DNA of 26,076 nucleotides from Acrasis kona (lineage: Eukaryota; Heterolobosea; Eutetramitea; Acrasida; Acrasidae), in the NCBI GenBank assembly GCA_026419775.2, contig JAOPGA020001687.1, positions 1 to 26,076 on the forward strand. Reading direction: 5' to 3'. The stretch's first letter is position 1. Each line of letters opens with the position of its first letter. The notes under the pieces were generated by a model. It searched no databases. It was given only the letters and a program-made list of their open reading frames with translations, and had not been told where the DNA came from. Positions 7,865 through 16,667 of the stretch are shown one piece after another. A program made the translations under genes and the position numbers.

Positions 7865-9687
7865 TCAAATCATCATTATCGAATCTCTCAATGAAAGATA
7901 CTTTGTTAAACATGTGTTTAACAAGGAGGAATACCTTGCGTCGCTATTTGTCAATTTTTTAAAAGCCTTAATCATATCCATCACTTTATTGGCGTGATCA
8001 GGTTGAGTGTTCACCGTATCACAAACATAATTATCAAAGTAAGAAGCAATCACCACAACTGCTTCCTGTTGTTTATTCCTCTTAATTAAATTCTGAACCA
8101 ACACCATGTGTCCATTAGGTATTTTCTAACTCATTAAAATACAAGATGCAAATATACACTTACGGGATCAATCTCGATCGCTTTCCTTATGCTCGCTTCG
8201 CAATCACTACCATCGCCCATCCACGTTGGATAACCACCCAATAATAAATTCGCCCAATAATCTCTTGGTTTGTATTGGAGTATGGTATGAAGCAACTGAA
8301 TGCCTTGATCTAGTTTTTTGTTTGGCGTGACTTCCCATTTCTTGAACTCCTTCCACGCTAATGCCCCACGATATTGATTCCACACCTGCGATTGGAATTG
8401 ATCCGCTATGGACGGGTGATTCGATTGTATTTTGGACTGAATTTGTTTCATTTTGAAATCACCATCTTGCACATGTGATAATGCATCGGTAATGATCCAA
8501 AATGAATTGGCGACGAGTTTAGAATCTTTACACTCGACGAGCGTGTCGATTGGCGACAGCACTTTTTCGTACGATCCTTGTCTTAAATAGTTATGCGCAA
8601 GCACGTTGTAGGCATGAGGGTAGGATGGCGATAATGTGATGCACCTCAATAAATATTGTTCCCCCTTCGATACGTTATGCTGTGGTCCGTAAGTGTACGC
8701 GCTTCCTAGTTTGAGGTTCAAATCAAAGTCGTCTTGATGAACGATTTGTTGGTACAGCGATTGAGCTTGTTCCCATTCCTTCTTTTCAAAGTGCAATTTT
8801 GCTTGCGAGAGCGTTTGATTGAGTTGATTCGCGTGCTGTGTGATCGAGTCCGCGGAAATGTTGTTTCTCGCTTGTTGTAAAAGGAGTCCTTTTGATTTGT
8901 TCTCTCTTGCTACTGTTTGATGCATTCCTTTCCAGTCCAACCAAATGTTTTTCATCGAGTCGTAGCTACGACTGCCGTTGCGTAGGTCCACTCTAAAGTA
9001 GATCGCATACCTAATGTTCGGTCCTGCATTCGGACCAGCATTGTGGGCAAGGTTGTAGTGGGCCAGGACAACGTCGCCTGCTTTTCCTTTCAATTGAATG
9101 GGAGACGAGAATGGTAAACCCTTCAGACTTTCTAACCCATTTTGTTTGATTTGATCGAAATTGCTTTCGTTGAAGAATTGTTCGGTCACGTGATGAGACT
9201 TTGGGTAGACAGTTAAATTACCTTGAAAATCATCATCAACGTCGTTAAGCATTATCCCGACGAGTAGTGAGAAGTTTCTTACTTCACCCTTTGGGACGCC
9301 GTTTGCTTCTGCATGAAAACCGTCAATGTGCCACTGCTTGTTCCAAGAAGTAGAGGGAATAAATGACTCCTTATCTGTACATCCATCTCCTGGGAATCTT
9401 AGAGCAATTTGAGAAGAGCCTGCTCGCTTCACCTCGCATCCTGTAAGATCTTCTGCTAATGTGATTGCTGTGGATTCATTAAATAGGTCTGTGATGACGT
9501 TGCTGTTCGTTAACGACCGGCACCAAGTCAAGTTTTTTAAAGTAATTGCATTATCCTTCGCCCCAGCAGCAATGTCTTGGTTAATGGCTCGTAGAGCCTT
9601 GTGGACAAGTTTTTTGTCTACCGCATTGGGTATTTTAAGAAATCCCTCTCGGTAGAACTGAACACGTTGCTCTTCACTGATCGTCAT
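7865..9687 (-). CDS. Phytanoyl-CoA dioxygenase (PhyH)-family protein with TPR-like helical tail
   Basis: Two exons (9687-8164 and 8125-7865) flank a 38-nt intron (8126-8163, GTAAGT...TTAG) and give about 594 residues. I start at 'MTISEEQRVQFYREGFL' (ATG 9685-9687), since the typical PhyH opening follows at once; upstream codons in frame lack support. Residues ~1-270 are the Fe(II)/2-oxoglutarate oxygenase domain: 'QWHIDGFHAEANG' carries the HxD iron ligands at about residue 119, and 'AHYNLAHNAG' then 'NIRYAIYFRV' carry the distal His and the 2-oxoglutarate-binding Arg. 'NLTVYPKSHHVTEQ' is the usual strand-turn near the metal. Residues ~300-594 are helical with TPR-like spacing ('AKLHFEKKEWEQAQSLYQQI', 'AYNVLAHNYLRQGSYEKVL'). 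The enzyme should hydroxylate a small or lipid substrate; which one is unknown. It has no signal peptide. Confidence 0.85.
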
Positions 9688-10364
9688 GCTCAAAAAAATA
9701 GTTTCGGAACAATAAAGTCTGCGGGTCAATGCAAAGATATTAATAACAAATATCTAAGACAAATTGTTTGCATATTAAGACTCAATTTGATTAATAAATG
9801 TGTCTATCACACGCAATTGATTTACTAGCACTGTCTAAGCTCAACTAAGTAATTTAGATATCATTTGAAATAAAAGAGTGTTTTTCATTTAATACTTCGT
9901 ATACATAGTTCGTTGAAATCTTGTCTAAGCCTACACTAATTTAGTGCACAAGGCAGATAACTAGTCTATATCAGTATAACTTGTAATTTTTTATGAAATG
10001 ATTAACTGTGCTATATCAAAAAACATCACCCCGTCATTGTGTTATGTAATATGGACATTTTTTTCCGACTATCCCCATCGGGTATATTTATTCTGACAAC
10101 GTCTTCCAATCAAGTACTTAATCAGTGTATTGATACCAAATATGCCAGAGTGGTACTTTTTTGTTATAATTTTTAATTCAACTAATTAATCCAATCGAGT
10201 TGTGCTTAAATAACAACATTATTTGGAAAGGATGTCACATGATGCATTAACTTTCCAGTGCGTGACACGCGTCTAAGACAACATCTGAGATGCGTGCACC
10301 GTTGGGAAGTTATTGATGGAGTGCTGTCCTACAAAAGTAAGCTTCACAAACCATTTTTTTTAGA

Positions 10365-10541
10365 ATGACGGAGAAAAACAATGATTACCCTGCTTTAATA
10401 TGTATCTGGCTTTGTGATGATGCAACTTTTAGAATAATCGGAAACTATCAAATACACCAGCGGACCATGCACATTTTAAGGCTTATATTATTAAACACAT
10501 ACTTGATAGAAGAAGTAGGAGATGTTGAAAGAGGTAAGTAG
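10365..10541 (+). CDS. Possible small ORF or exon, 58 residues, unknown
   Basis: ATG at 10365 opens a frame with natural-looking composition: 'MTEKNNDYPALICIWLCDDA', then 'FRIIGNYQIHQRTMHILRL'. It ends 'VERGK' at TAG 10539-10541. The sequence GAG|GTAAGT just before the stop is a good splice donor for this genome, so the frame could be an exon, but I cannot find a convincing acceptor and next exon. No homology is recognised. It may be a relic or chance. Confidence 0.2.
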   Translation: MTEKNNDYPALICIWLCDDATFRIIGNYQIHQRTMHILRLILLNTYLIEEVGDVERGK

Positions 10542-10640
10542 AATCATAGACCAATTAAAACCATAATACACCTATAAAAACAAAATAAACAAAATTTTGT
10601 ACTAATCACTTCTATATTTAAAAAAACTATTTCGCTCGAG

Positions 10641-10730
10641 TCAGCACTAGTATAGTGGTACATTTCACTAAAGAATACAAGACTGTCACTCTTGTGACTG
10701 GGATTCAATTTCGTCCATCTAATGTGCTAT
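10641..10730 (+). tRNA. tRNA-Asp(GTC)-like relic or SINE head
   Basis: The sequence is colinear with eukaryotic tRNA-Asp. It has a 5' acceptor-like TCAGCAC, then TAGTATAGTGG (A box and D arm) and an anticodon arm CAAGA-CTGTCAC-TCTTG with anticodon GTC in a 7-base loop on a perfect 5-bp stem. TGAC, GGGATTCAATTTC (T-arm/B-box-like) and GTGCT (pairing with AGCAC of the 5' arm) follow. Two things argue against a working gene: about 17 extra bases between D arm and anticodon arm, and a poorly paired T stem with mismatched acceptor tips. It is more likely a tRNA pseudogene or the 5' head of a tRNA-derived SINE. Confidence 0.45.
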
Positions 10731-10956
10731 AGCGAACCGAAGGTAAAGCATTGTTTGTCTGTTCGGTGTGTTACTCTATGGGAAACTCTATTGACGCTGG
10801 ACGCTAGTCTTGACTATTAGTAGTAGGATGACTTTTTAACCCTCAATGCCGTAGGAAACTCACGGGAAAACTTTTTTTGTAATAATTAAAAAGGACATGT
10901 TTATTTTTAGTTCCGCCGGAATCATGTCCCAAATGCGTCCCAAGTAGGCTGCTATT

Positions 10957-11462
10957 TTAAATGTTACCATTGTTCACTGATTCTTGCAGGGAAGATGCAA
11001 ATAATTCGCTTAAGAAATTTTTAAAATCTACATCTTGTAAAATGTTTGGTTTGAATTGTTTGATAGTAAATCGGATAATCGATAAATGTAAGAATCAAAG
11101 TCTCTCACTACATTGGGATCGCTGAATAATTGTTGTGGAGGTTCCTTCGGTTCAGATGGTTGTGATTGTGATGCTAGGTTACTAACACTTCCTTTAGGGC
11201 ATGATCTATTTCGCACATGCACAGCATCCAAGGACCGAGTTCTTTTCCCGACCACTTTTTTGTGGGCACTATTTAGTTTAATTACTTGATTCATTTTACA
11301 TGAATGCTGACTCTCTAACTCTTTTGTGTTTGTCCAAAATCAACTTTCTCAGAACAATCACCCAATCTGCTAGACTGGCCGTACAGGTTTCTCCAATGTT
11401 GCACAATCTTCTCATCCCTTTTATTCGTATGTTAGTGTGGTTGACTCAAAGGATTTTGACAT
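10957..11462 (-). CDS. Small unrecognised protein, about 170 residues, with frame breaks
   Basis: The clear part is the 88-codon frame starting at ATG 11292-11294: basic 'KKVVGKRTRSLDAVHVRNRS', a Pro/Gln linker, then 'DPNVVRDFDSYIYRLSDLL'. Protein-like sequence continues on both sides in shifted frames. Downstream, 'FKPNILQDVDFKNFLSELF' runs to TAA 10957-10959. Upstream, ATG 11460-11462 opens 'MSKSFESTTLTYE', followed by 'DEKIVQHWRNLYGQSSRLG' and 'KELESQHSCK'. Each change of frame lies at or beside a short A run and would be repaired by one base, so this may be a single intact gene with assembly indels; a dying gene is the alternative. The family is not recognised. The basic middle and acidic, helical C-terminus suggest a nuclear or cytosolic protein. 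Confidence 0.4.
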
Positions 11463-11606
11463 TGTAAGGTGATTGACGTCCAGGATGGAGATTATGAATA
11501 AAACCCCAAGTAAATCTAATGCATCATTAGTATAACTCTAACAAGCATTGCAATATTGGACAACAGATAAAACAAAGAAAGATTTTATTGACCAAAACAG
11601 TTGCGC

Positions 11607-12533
11607 CTACTTGCAATTTTTCTTGTGCGCTTTCCAGTGAGATAGCTGACAATCCTTATTGCAGTAATAGACGTTTTTACATTTTGAGCAGCGCGACAGC
11701 TCTCCATTAAAAGTCTCCTGCTTTCCACAATAACTACATATAGTACTGAGAGCAGTTTTCTTAACCATGTCGGGCGTGATTGAAGGACTTTGTGCTGCTT
11801 CTTGACGTGTTTTTTTCAAAAATTCTACTACTCTCTTTGGGTCCTGCCGTAATGCTTCATTTATGGGAATTTGTTGCTTGAAAACAGTTTCATAGAATTC
11901 AACATTTGTTTTGTTTCTACATAACATTTCTTTTTGTCTGTCACATTGTCTAATGGCTGTTTTCAGCACGCTCCATCTGCACAATGCATTGAAACTCTCT
12001 TCATCGCCCCTGTCACGGAAACCAGACATTTCGTGATCTACGATGAATGAATATAAAAAAAGTGTTTGGCGAAATGATTCCTCAAGGTATTCTGTATTGT
12101 TGCGCTTTAGTATTCCCTCTGGGTCGAATAGACCCTTATATAGTTTCTTGGCTTCCTCTAAATAAGTGTGCTCTTCATTCGTGCGTCCCTGTAGTTTGCA
12201 TATTGATGATAGGTGGCAATATGCGGTACTAAGATTGAGAAAAATATGTTGTCCTTTTTGAAAAGGTGCACCGATGAGTATGTCAATTACATGTACAACC
12301 CCTGGTCCATTTTTTAAATAGTTTTCACGATCAATCATGATTGACTCTTGTATGATTGGATCTTTTGCTTTTTGAACAACTGCACGTAATTTCGCCTCCG
12401 CCTTTTCGAATCTTTTTTTATCGGCTTTGTTTGTCGCATTAGTGTTCGCTTCTTCCAAATCCTCTATAAAATGTCTCAAAGAGTGAAAATGACCATCCAT
12501 AAGGTGTTGGTTACTTTCATCATACCTGACCAT
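11607..12533 (-). CDS. MYND zinc-finger protein
   Basis: Single exon, 308 residues, ATG 12531-12533, stop at 11607. The C-terminus (residues ~266-307) is a MYND finger: 'CSYCGKQETFNGELSRCSKC', then 'YYCNKDCQLSHWKAHKKNC'. It has the full C-x2-C...C-x2-C...C-x3-C...H-x3-C set of zinc ligands. The remainder is helical: a charged N-terminal coiled segment with 'KRFEKAEAKLRAVVQKAKD', then 'NLSTAYCHLSSICKLQGRTN' and 'HTYLEEAKKLYKGLF', which read like TPR-type helices. No SET domain is present. MYND fingers bind short proline-containing peptides, so a scaffolding role is likely; partners are unknown. It is divergently arranged with the PQQ gene (467 bp between starts). An AATAAA lies just downstream at about 11590 on the minus strand. 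Confidence 0.85.
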   Translation of the reverse strand: MVRYDESNQHLMDGHFHSLRHFIEDLEEANTNATNKADKKRFEKAEAKLRAVVQKAKDPIIQESIMIDRENYLKNGPGVVHVIDILIGAPFQKGQHIFLNLSTAYCHLSSICKLQGRTNEEHTYLEEAKKLYKGLFDPEGILKRNNTEYLEESFRQTLFLYSFIVDHEMSGFRDRGDEESFNALCRWSVLKTAIRQCDRQKEMLCRNKTNVEFYETVFKQQIPINEALRQDPKRVVEFLKKTRQEAAQSPSITPDMVKKTALSTICSYCGKQETFNGELSRCSKCKNVYYCNKDCQLSHWKAHKKNCK

Positions 12534-13000
12534 TCACTAACTCTAATTACAAAGGAGAAGTTGACCACATCACACATCAGTAGATGTGATGTTAACGAAT
12601 GAGTTAGTGCTGTCGTTTGGAAACACATGCCACTAACATTTAAACCTCTGTAGTACGTTATGTATTACGGAGAAAAGGAAAGATCCCCATCAAAACATTC
12701 GATCATGCTCTTCATCTTCTAAAAATCCATCATCTGTCAAAAAGTCGACAAATTAGACCTACAGTATAGCTAAACCTATAAAAGACTTTGAAGTCAATTA
12801 AAAATAACTTTTGAGGGGTATCCTTGACTCCGTGTTTTAAAAATATTCGGAAACTTGCTTGTATAGTGCGCGGGATAACTAAGATTTTATTTTTATAATA
12901 CAGATTTCCGAAATGGTTATTGGATCAATGGCAATGACTACATATGGAGGGAGTGTGATATTAAATAGAACTCAAAATCGACAACAACAAGCAAAATAAA
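12534..13000. promoter_or_regulatory. Divergent intergenic region between MYND and PQQ-lectin genes
   Basis: 467 bases between two start codons on opposite strands, so it must hold both promoters. It is AT-rich with no recognised element. A minus-strand acidic fragment near 12690-12735 (DDGFLEDEEHDRMF) preceded by a splice-acceptor-like TTTTTGACAG may be a stray exon relic. I would not call it a gene. Confidence 0.5.
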
Positions 13001-15169
13001 ATGAAAACAATATACTTCACACTATTGATCTTGCTAGGCGCAGCATCAGCCTTAATCCCTATGTGGGGATACGACATCACCAACAGCCGATATTCACCAG
13101 ATGCAACGATCACTGCATCAAACATTAATTCATTGACGACAGCATGGACCTTTACCACAGCTGGCGACATGATGTCGATGTCAACGGTGGGCACAATCAA
13201 CAACAACAAGATTATATACTTTGCGGATGCAGGAGGATGGGTATATGCCCTCTATCAATCAACTGGAGCAGTACTTTGGAGAGTAAAACTCGACACGGTC
13301 ACGGGTATCCCAGGTAGCGTTTCGAGAACAGCACCGCCAATACACAACGGCATGGTCTACTTTGGAGATCTCAACTCTGCAACACTAGTAGCACTAAACG
13401 CAGCTACTGGTGCTCTTGTTTGGAAGACACTTTTACACAGCCACCCATATGCCAAAGTCACAAATTCACCAACCATTCACAACGGCATGTTATACGTTGG
13501 TCTTTCATCTACTGAATATGCGATTCAATCTAATAACCCCAGTTTCCAATGCTGCTCCTTCCAAGGAGTTGTTTTAGCAGTTAATGCCAACACTGGTGCT
13601 ATTCGTTGGAGAACGCTGATGGCACCAGATAACCAAGGGCAAACTACAGGTTATAGTGGAGCTCCGGTATGGGGCTCTTCATTCCCGATTGATGTCAGAA
13701 GAAACACTATCTTTGTTGGAACCGGAAACAACTACAATGTACCACCATCAGTAGAGGCTTGTCTACGAAGTGCAGCACCAGAAAATAGAGGTGCCTGTAT
13801 GGATCCAAGAAACTACGCAAGTAGCATCGTCGCTCTTGATTTATCAACAGGTGCCATCAAATGGGCGTTCAAGGGTGTTGATGCAGACGTGTGGACCACT
13901 CAATGCTTCGTGCCAGGAAATTGCATACCAGGAGTAGATCTGGACTACGATTTTGCACAGGCACCAATGATCTACACAACATCAAACGGTGTCGATGTCG
14001 TCGGTGCTGGAAGTAAATCAGGATATTATTGGGTATTAAACAGAGACACCGGAGCAGTGATTTGGAATCACAACACGGGAGCTGGAAACAGTGGAGGAGG
14101 ATGTGGATTTGGTAGCTCCATGGATGCGAATAGCATTTATGTGGGTAACAGCAACACCGGATTCGATCCAGTCACCATGACCGATGGATCAACCTGCGCC
14201 GGAGGTTTTTGGACAAGTTTGGATAAGACATCAGGAAGAGTTAACTGGAAAGTATGCGATCCTATTGCCAATCCAAATTATGTCGCACCACCTGCACATC
14301 CATTCACAGGCGTTACGAATGGTAGATCGCCACAATCTTACGCCAGTGCGTTCGCTCCAGTAACAGTAAATGGAGCTGGTTTAGTGTTTGTTGGAAGTAT
14401 GGATCCCAGAGGAGCCGTATACGCACTAAGTGCTTCTACTGGTCAAACCATTTGGACTTATTATTTGGGAGGAAGTGTAGGAGCGAGTGCGACCATTAGT
14501 GATGGATATTTGTTATGGGGAAGTGGATACACACAGTGGGGAAGAGGAAGTCCTAGCACAACATACAGAGCATTCAAATTACCTTCTGCTGGAACACCTG
14601 GAACACCTACCACCAGTCCATCACCAACTGTAAATCATCCTAATGACTGTTGGACATGTCCCGCTGGTCAAGTCCACTGGTGGCAAGCTGGATTCACTGC
14701 ACCACCAGATGGCGACAGATGTACTTGCGTTAGAGGTAGTGCACCAACTACAACAAGACCACCATCAACATCAAGATGTCCATCTGGATATACCTTACAT
14801 TCAGATTACTGTTTTAGACTATACACATCTTCACTATCATACACCGACGCAAGACAATTTTGTAGATCACAAGGTACATTCCTTGCGTCCATCACCACAT
14901 GGCAAATGAACTCATGGGTGAATTCATTCGTTCCATCATCAGTTGCAGAGTTTTATATAGGAGGAGCTCGTTCGTCATCTAGTGCAGGATTTAGATGGGA
15001 TGATTCGAGATCATGGGCCTATACAAACTTTGATAGGAATCAACCTGCAGGCTGGGGCAATTTTGTCTCATATATTCATAGTACACAATTTGGAACTGTT
15101 GGGAAGTGGAGATCTATTACTAATGCTTATCTTAAGCCATTCATGTGTGGAATCAAAGCATCTGCGTAA
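13001..15169 (+). CDS. Secreted PQQ-propeller (polyvinyl-alcohol-dehydrogenase-like) protein fused to a C-type lectin domain
   Basis: Intronless, 722 residues. Residues 1-17 (MKTIYFTLLILLGAASA) form a signal peptide. Residues ~20-530 are a beta-propeller with seven blade-closing repeats of the PQQ type: 'ALYQSTGAVLW', 'ALNAATGALVW', 'AVNANTGAIRW', 'ALDLSTGAIKW', 'VLNRDTGAVIW', 'SLDKTSGRVNW' and 'ALSASTGQTIW'. The adjacent cysteines in 'FQCCSFQGVVLAV' match the vicinal Cys-Cys that stacks on PQQ in quinoprotein dehydrogenases and is typical of PVA dehydrogenases. No cytochrome c CxxCH is seen. A Thr/Pro linker and a Cys/Trp-rich insert ('CWTCPAGQVHWW') follow. Residues ~592-720 are a C-type lectin fold ('GYTLHSDYCF...ARQFC...FMCGI'). 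The usual EPN/QPD and WND calcium motifs are not intact ('NQPAGW', 'KWRSI'). It is probably an extracellular oxidoreductase targeted to a surface glycan or polymer. The lack of introns and a bacterial-type catalytic domain suggest horizontal transfer. Confidence 0.85.
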   Translation: MKTIYFTLLILLGAASALIPMWGYDITNSRYSPDATITASNINSLTTAWTFTTAGDMMSMSTVGTINNNKIIYFADAGGWVYALYQSTGAVLWRVKLDTVTGIPGSVSRTAPPIHNGMVYFGDLNSATLVALNAATGALVWKTLLHSHPYAKVTNSPTIHNGMLYVGLSSTEYAIQSNNPSFQCCSFQGVVLAVNANTGAIRWRTLMAPDNQGQTTGYSGAPVWGSSFPIDVRRNTIFVGTGNNYNVPPSVEACLRSAAPENRGACMDPRNYASSIVALDLSTGAIKWAFKGVDADVWTTQCFVPGNCIPGVDLDYDFAQAPMIYTTSNGVDVVGAGSKSGYYWVLNRDTGAVIWNHNTGAGNSGGGCGFGSSMDANSIYVGNSNTGFDPVTMTDGSTCAGGFWTSLDKTSGRVNWKVCDPIANPNYVAPPAHPFTGVTNGRSPQSYASAFAPVTVNGAGLVFVGSMDPRGAVYALSASTGQTIWTYYLGGSVGASATISDGYLLWGSGYTQWGRGSPSTTYRAFKLPSAGTPGTPTTSPSPTVNHPNDCWTCPAGQVHWWQAGFTAPPDGDRCTCVRGSAPTTTRPPSTSRCPSGYTLHSDYCFRLYTSSLSYTDARQFCRSQGTFLASITTWQMNSWVNSFVPSSVAEFYIGGARSSSSAGFRWDDSRSWAYTNFDRNQPAGWGNFVSYIHSTQFGTVGKWRSITNAYLKPFMCGIKASA

Positions 15170-15227
15170 ATAACTAGGAAATAAATATTTTGTACATAAT
15201 AAACGTTAATGTTAGAATGATTTAAAT

Positions 15228-15461
15228 ATGGCATTGATCGTCTTCAGAGGAGAAAATCAAGAATTACTCGCCACGAACGATTTTCTCAAAAGACATTCTC
15301 AAGAGGGATCGAAGCTCCATGATACTTGTCGGGTTTTATGTTTTGTTTGTTTTGTTCATATTCATGATGAGGTTCCGCACAGATGTTATCAATATGTAAT
15401 GCCAAATGATAAACCGAAAGTGCTGAGGTTTTTAGAACAAAAAGCAAATCTCAATTATTAA
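15228..15461 (+). CDS. Small ORF, 77 residues, unknown
   Basis: ATG at 15228 lies 58 bases after the PQQ-lectin stop and TAA is at 15459-15461. The frame reads 'MALIVFRGENQELLATNDFL' then 'HSQEGSKLHDTC', and ends 'YVMPNDKPKVLRFLEQKANL'. The T-rich middle encoding 'VLCFVCFVHIHDE' can be removed as a 39-nt GT..AG segment (15333-15371) without changing frame. That is exactly the intron size of this genome, and removal gives a 64-residue soluble protein. No family is recognised. The stop is 6 bases from the stop of the convergent F-box gene, which is normal packing here and mildly supports a real gene. Confidence 0.45.
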   Translation: MALIVFRGENQELLATNDFLKRHSQEGSKLHDTCRVLCFVCFVHIHDEVPHRCYQYVMPNDKPKVLRFLEQKANLNY

Positions 15462-15467
15462 TAGACT

Positions 15468-16667
15468 TTATTTTCCAAGATCTATTACACAAGAATCAGG
15501 TTTCTGAGCCATAATGTTTTCTAATTGTTTCTTGGTAATGCCGTGCTGAGTGGAATTTAACAAGATTTTCTTCAAAGATTTAATGCGTAACAAATCTTTC
15601 ACTCCTTTATGGCTCAGCCTCTGCATACTGCTGATATTAATTACAATCAATTGCTCTGCATGTTTAGCAACGTAACCAATTCCATCATCGGTTACAAATT
15701 TACAAAATGCTAAATTTAAATTTTCTAATCTCAAATTATCAATCAACACTTGGACAACGCCATCATCAACATTTGTGAAACTCAAATTAATGTCTTTGAT
15801 CATGCAACAGCCTTTTGTAAAAGCGTTTACAATTTGAATGTCGCTGAACAACTGAGTACATTGACTCAAACTCAAACGCAACAAGTGCTGTTGTGTGTTT
15901 GATATTTGAATAAGACTCGAGTCGGTGAGTTGGTTGATGCCACTCAATTCTAAACTCTGTAAAGATAATTTTTTATTGTCGACTTGTTGGGTGAGGAATT
16001 TAATTCCAAAGTCAGTTATTGATTTACTGCTACCAAATTGAACATCCCTCAAGTGCAAACAACAGCGTAGATGGAACAAGCCCATGTCACTGACCGACGT
16101 GCATCCCTGCAACATGATGACTTGTAATTTTGTCAAGATTGGCATGAAGCTTTCAAGGTCACTACTATCGAACCATAAATTTCTTTTGACTGAAAGTGTT
16201 TTAAGATTGGGAGTGTCTGACACCAGGTCATAGGTAAGTTTAAAGTTTTCACAGTCGTCGAGAATCAAATGTTCTAGTGTGGATGGAGATGCGGTTTTCA
16301 AGTACCTCAATTCCTTGCTTCCTGCTACATTAAGTTTGCATAAATGGAGGCACTGGCTGACGTCAAGTTCTGTGACAGAGACCTTACCCAACTTTAATGT
16401 ATGAATTTTGCTCTTTTGCGTAAGGCCGTTAAGGGTGCTGGCATCAAGGCTTCCTGCATCATCTATGGATAGATATGAAATGTTGCTTGTTCTCTCTATT
16501 AGCAAACGCCCTACTCGGTTTGACAGGTGGCGGAAGTCAAAGGGGAAAAACTCAGAGTAGATGCACATGAACCATGATTTACACGTTCTAGATACGTCAT
16601 AGAGTACGGCTTCATCGGAACAATATGAGTATATGAGTGTTTGAACTTCGTTCGGGAGTTGATCCAT
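15468..16667 (-). CDS. F-box / leucine-rich-repeat protein
   Basis: Single exon, 399 residues, ATG 16665-16667. The N-terminus 'MDQLPNEVQTLIYSYCSDEA' with 'VLYDVSRTCKSWFMCIY' is an F-box, the segment that binds Skp1 in SCF ubiquitin ligases. The rest is a string of roughly a dozen LRRs of the cysteine-containing (AMN1/FBXL) type, e.g. 'LQVIMLQGCTSVSDMGLFHL', 'LQSLELSGINQLTDSSLIQI', 'LRLSLSQCTQLFSD' and 'LENLNLAFCKFVTDDGIGYV'. The solenoid would form the substrate-binding arc. It ends with 'KQLENIMAQKPDSCVIDLGK', as in many FBXL proteins. The substrate cannot be predicted. The 3' end overlaps the transcription unit of the convergent small ORF. It is likely a cytosolic or nuclear substrate receptor of SCF. 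Confidence 0.85.
   Translation of the reverse strand: MDQLPNEVQTLIYSYCSDEAVLYDVSRTCKSWFMCIYSEFFPFDFRHLSNRVGRLLIERTSNISYLSIDDAGSLDASTLNGLTQKSKIHTLKLGKVSVTELDVSQCLHLCKLNVAGSKELRYLKTASPSTLEHLILDDCENFKLTYDLVSDTPNLKTLSVKRNLWFDSSDLESFMPILTKLQVIMLQGCTSVSDMGLFHLRCCLHLRDVQFGSSKSITDFGIKFLTQQVDNKKLSLQSLELSGINQLTDSSLIQISNTQQHLLRLSLSQCTQLFSDIQIVNAFTKGCCMIKDINLSFTNVDDGVVQVLIDNLRLENLNLAFCKFVTDDGIGYVAKHAEQLIVINISSMQRLSHKGVKDLLRIKSLKKILLNSTQHGITKKQLENIMAQKPDSCVIDLGK

Larger units (their letters stand above)
9688..10956. other. Long intergenic gap with tRNA-like relic and a possible mini-exon
   Basis: About 1.27 kb. It contains the dioxygenase promoter (start at 9687), a possible 59-residue plus-strand ORF (10365-10541) and a tRNA-Asp-like relic (10641-10730). 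An inverted GGACATG/CATGTCC pair lies near 10890-10930. The remainder is AT-rich and unremarkable. Confidence 0.55.

Noticed and set aside
9461-9828. Plus-strand frames opposite the dioxygenase gene start
   Set aside because: Antisense shadows of the conserved PhyH N-terminus.
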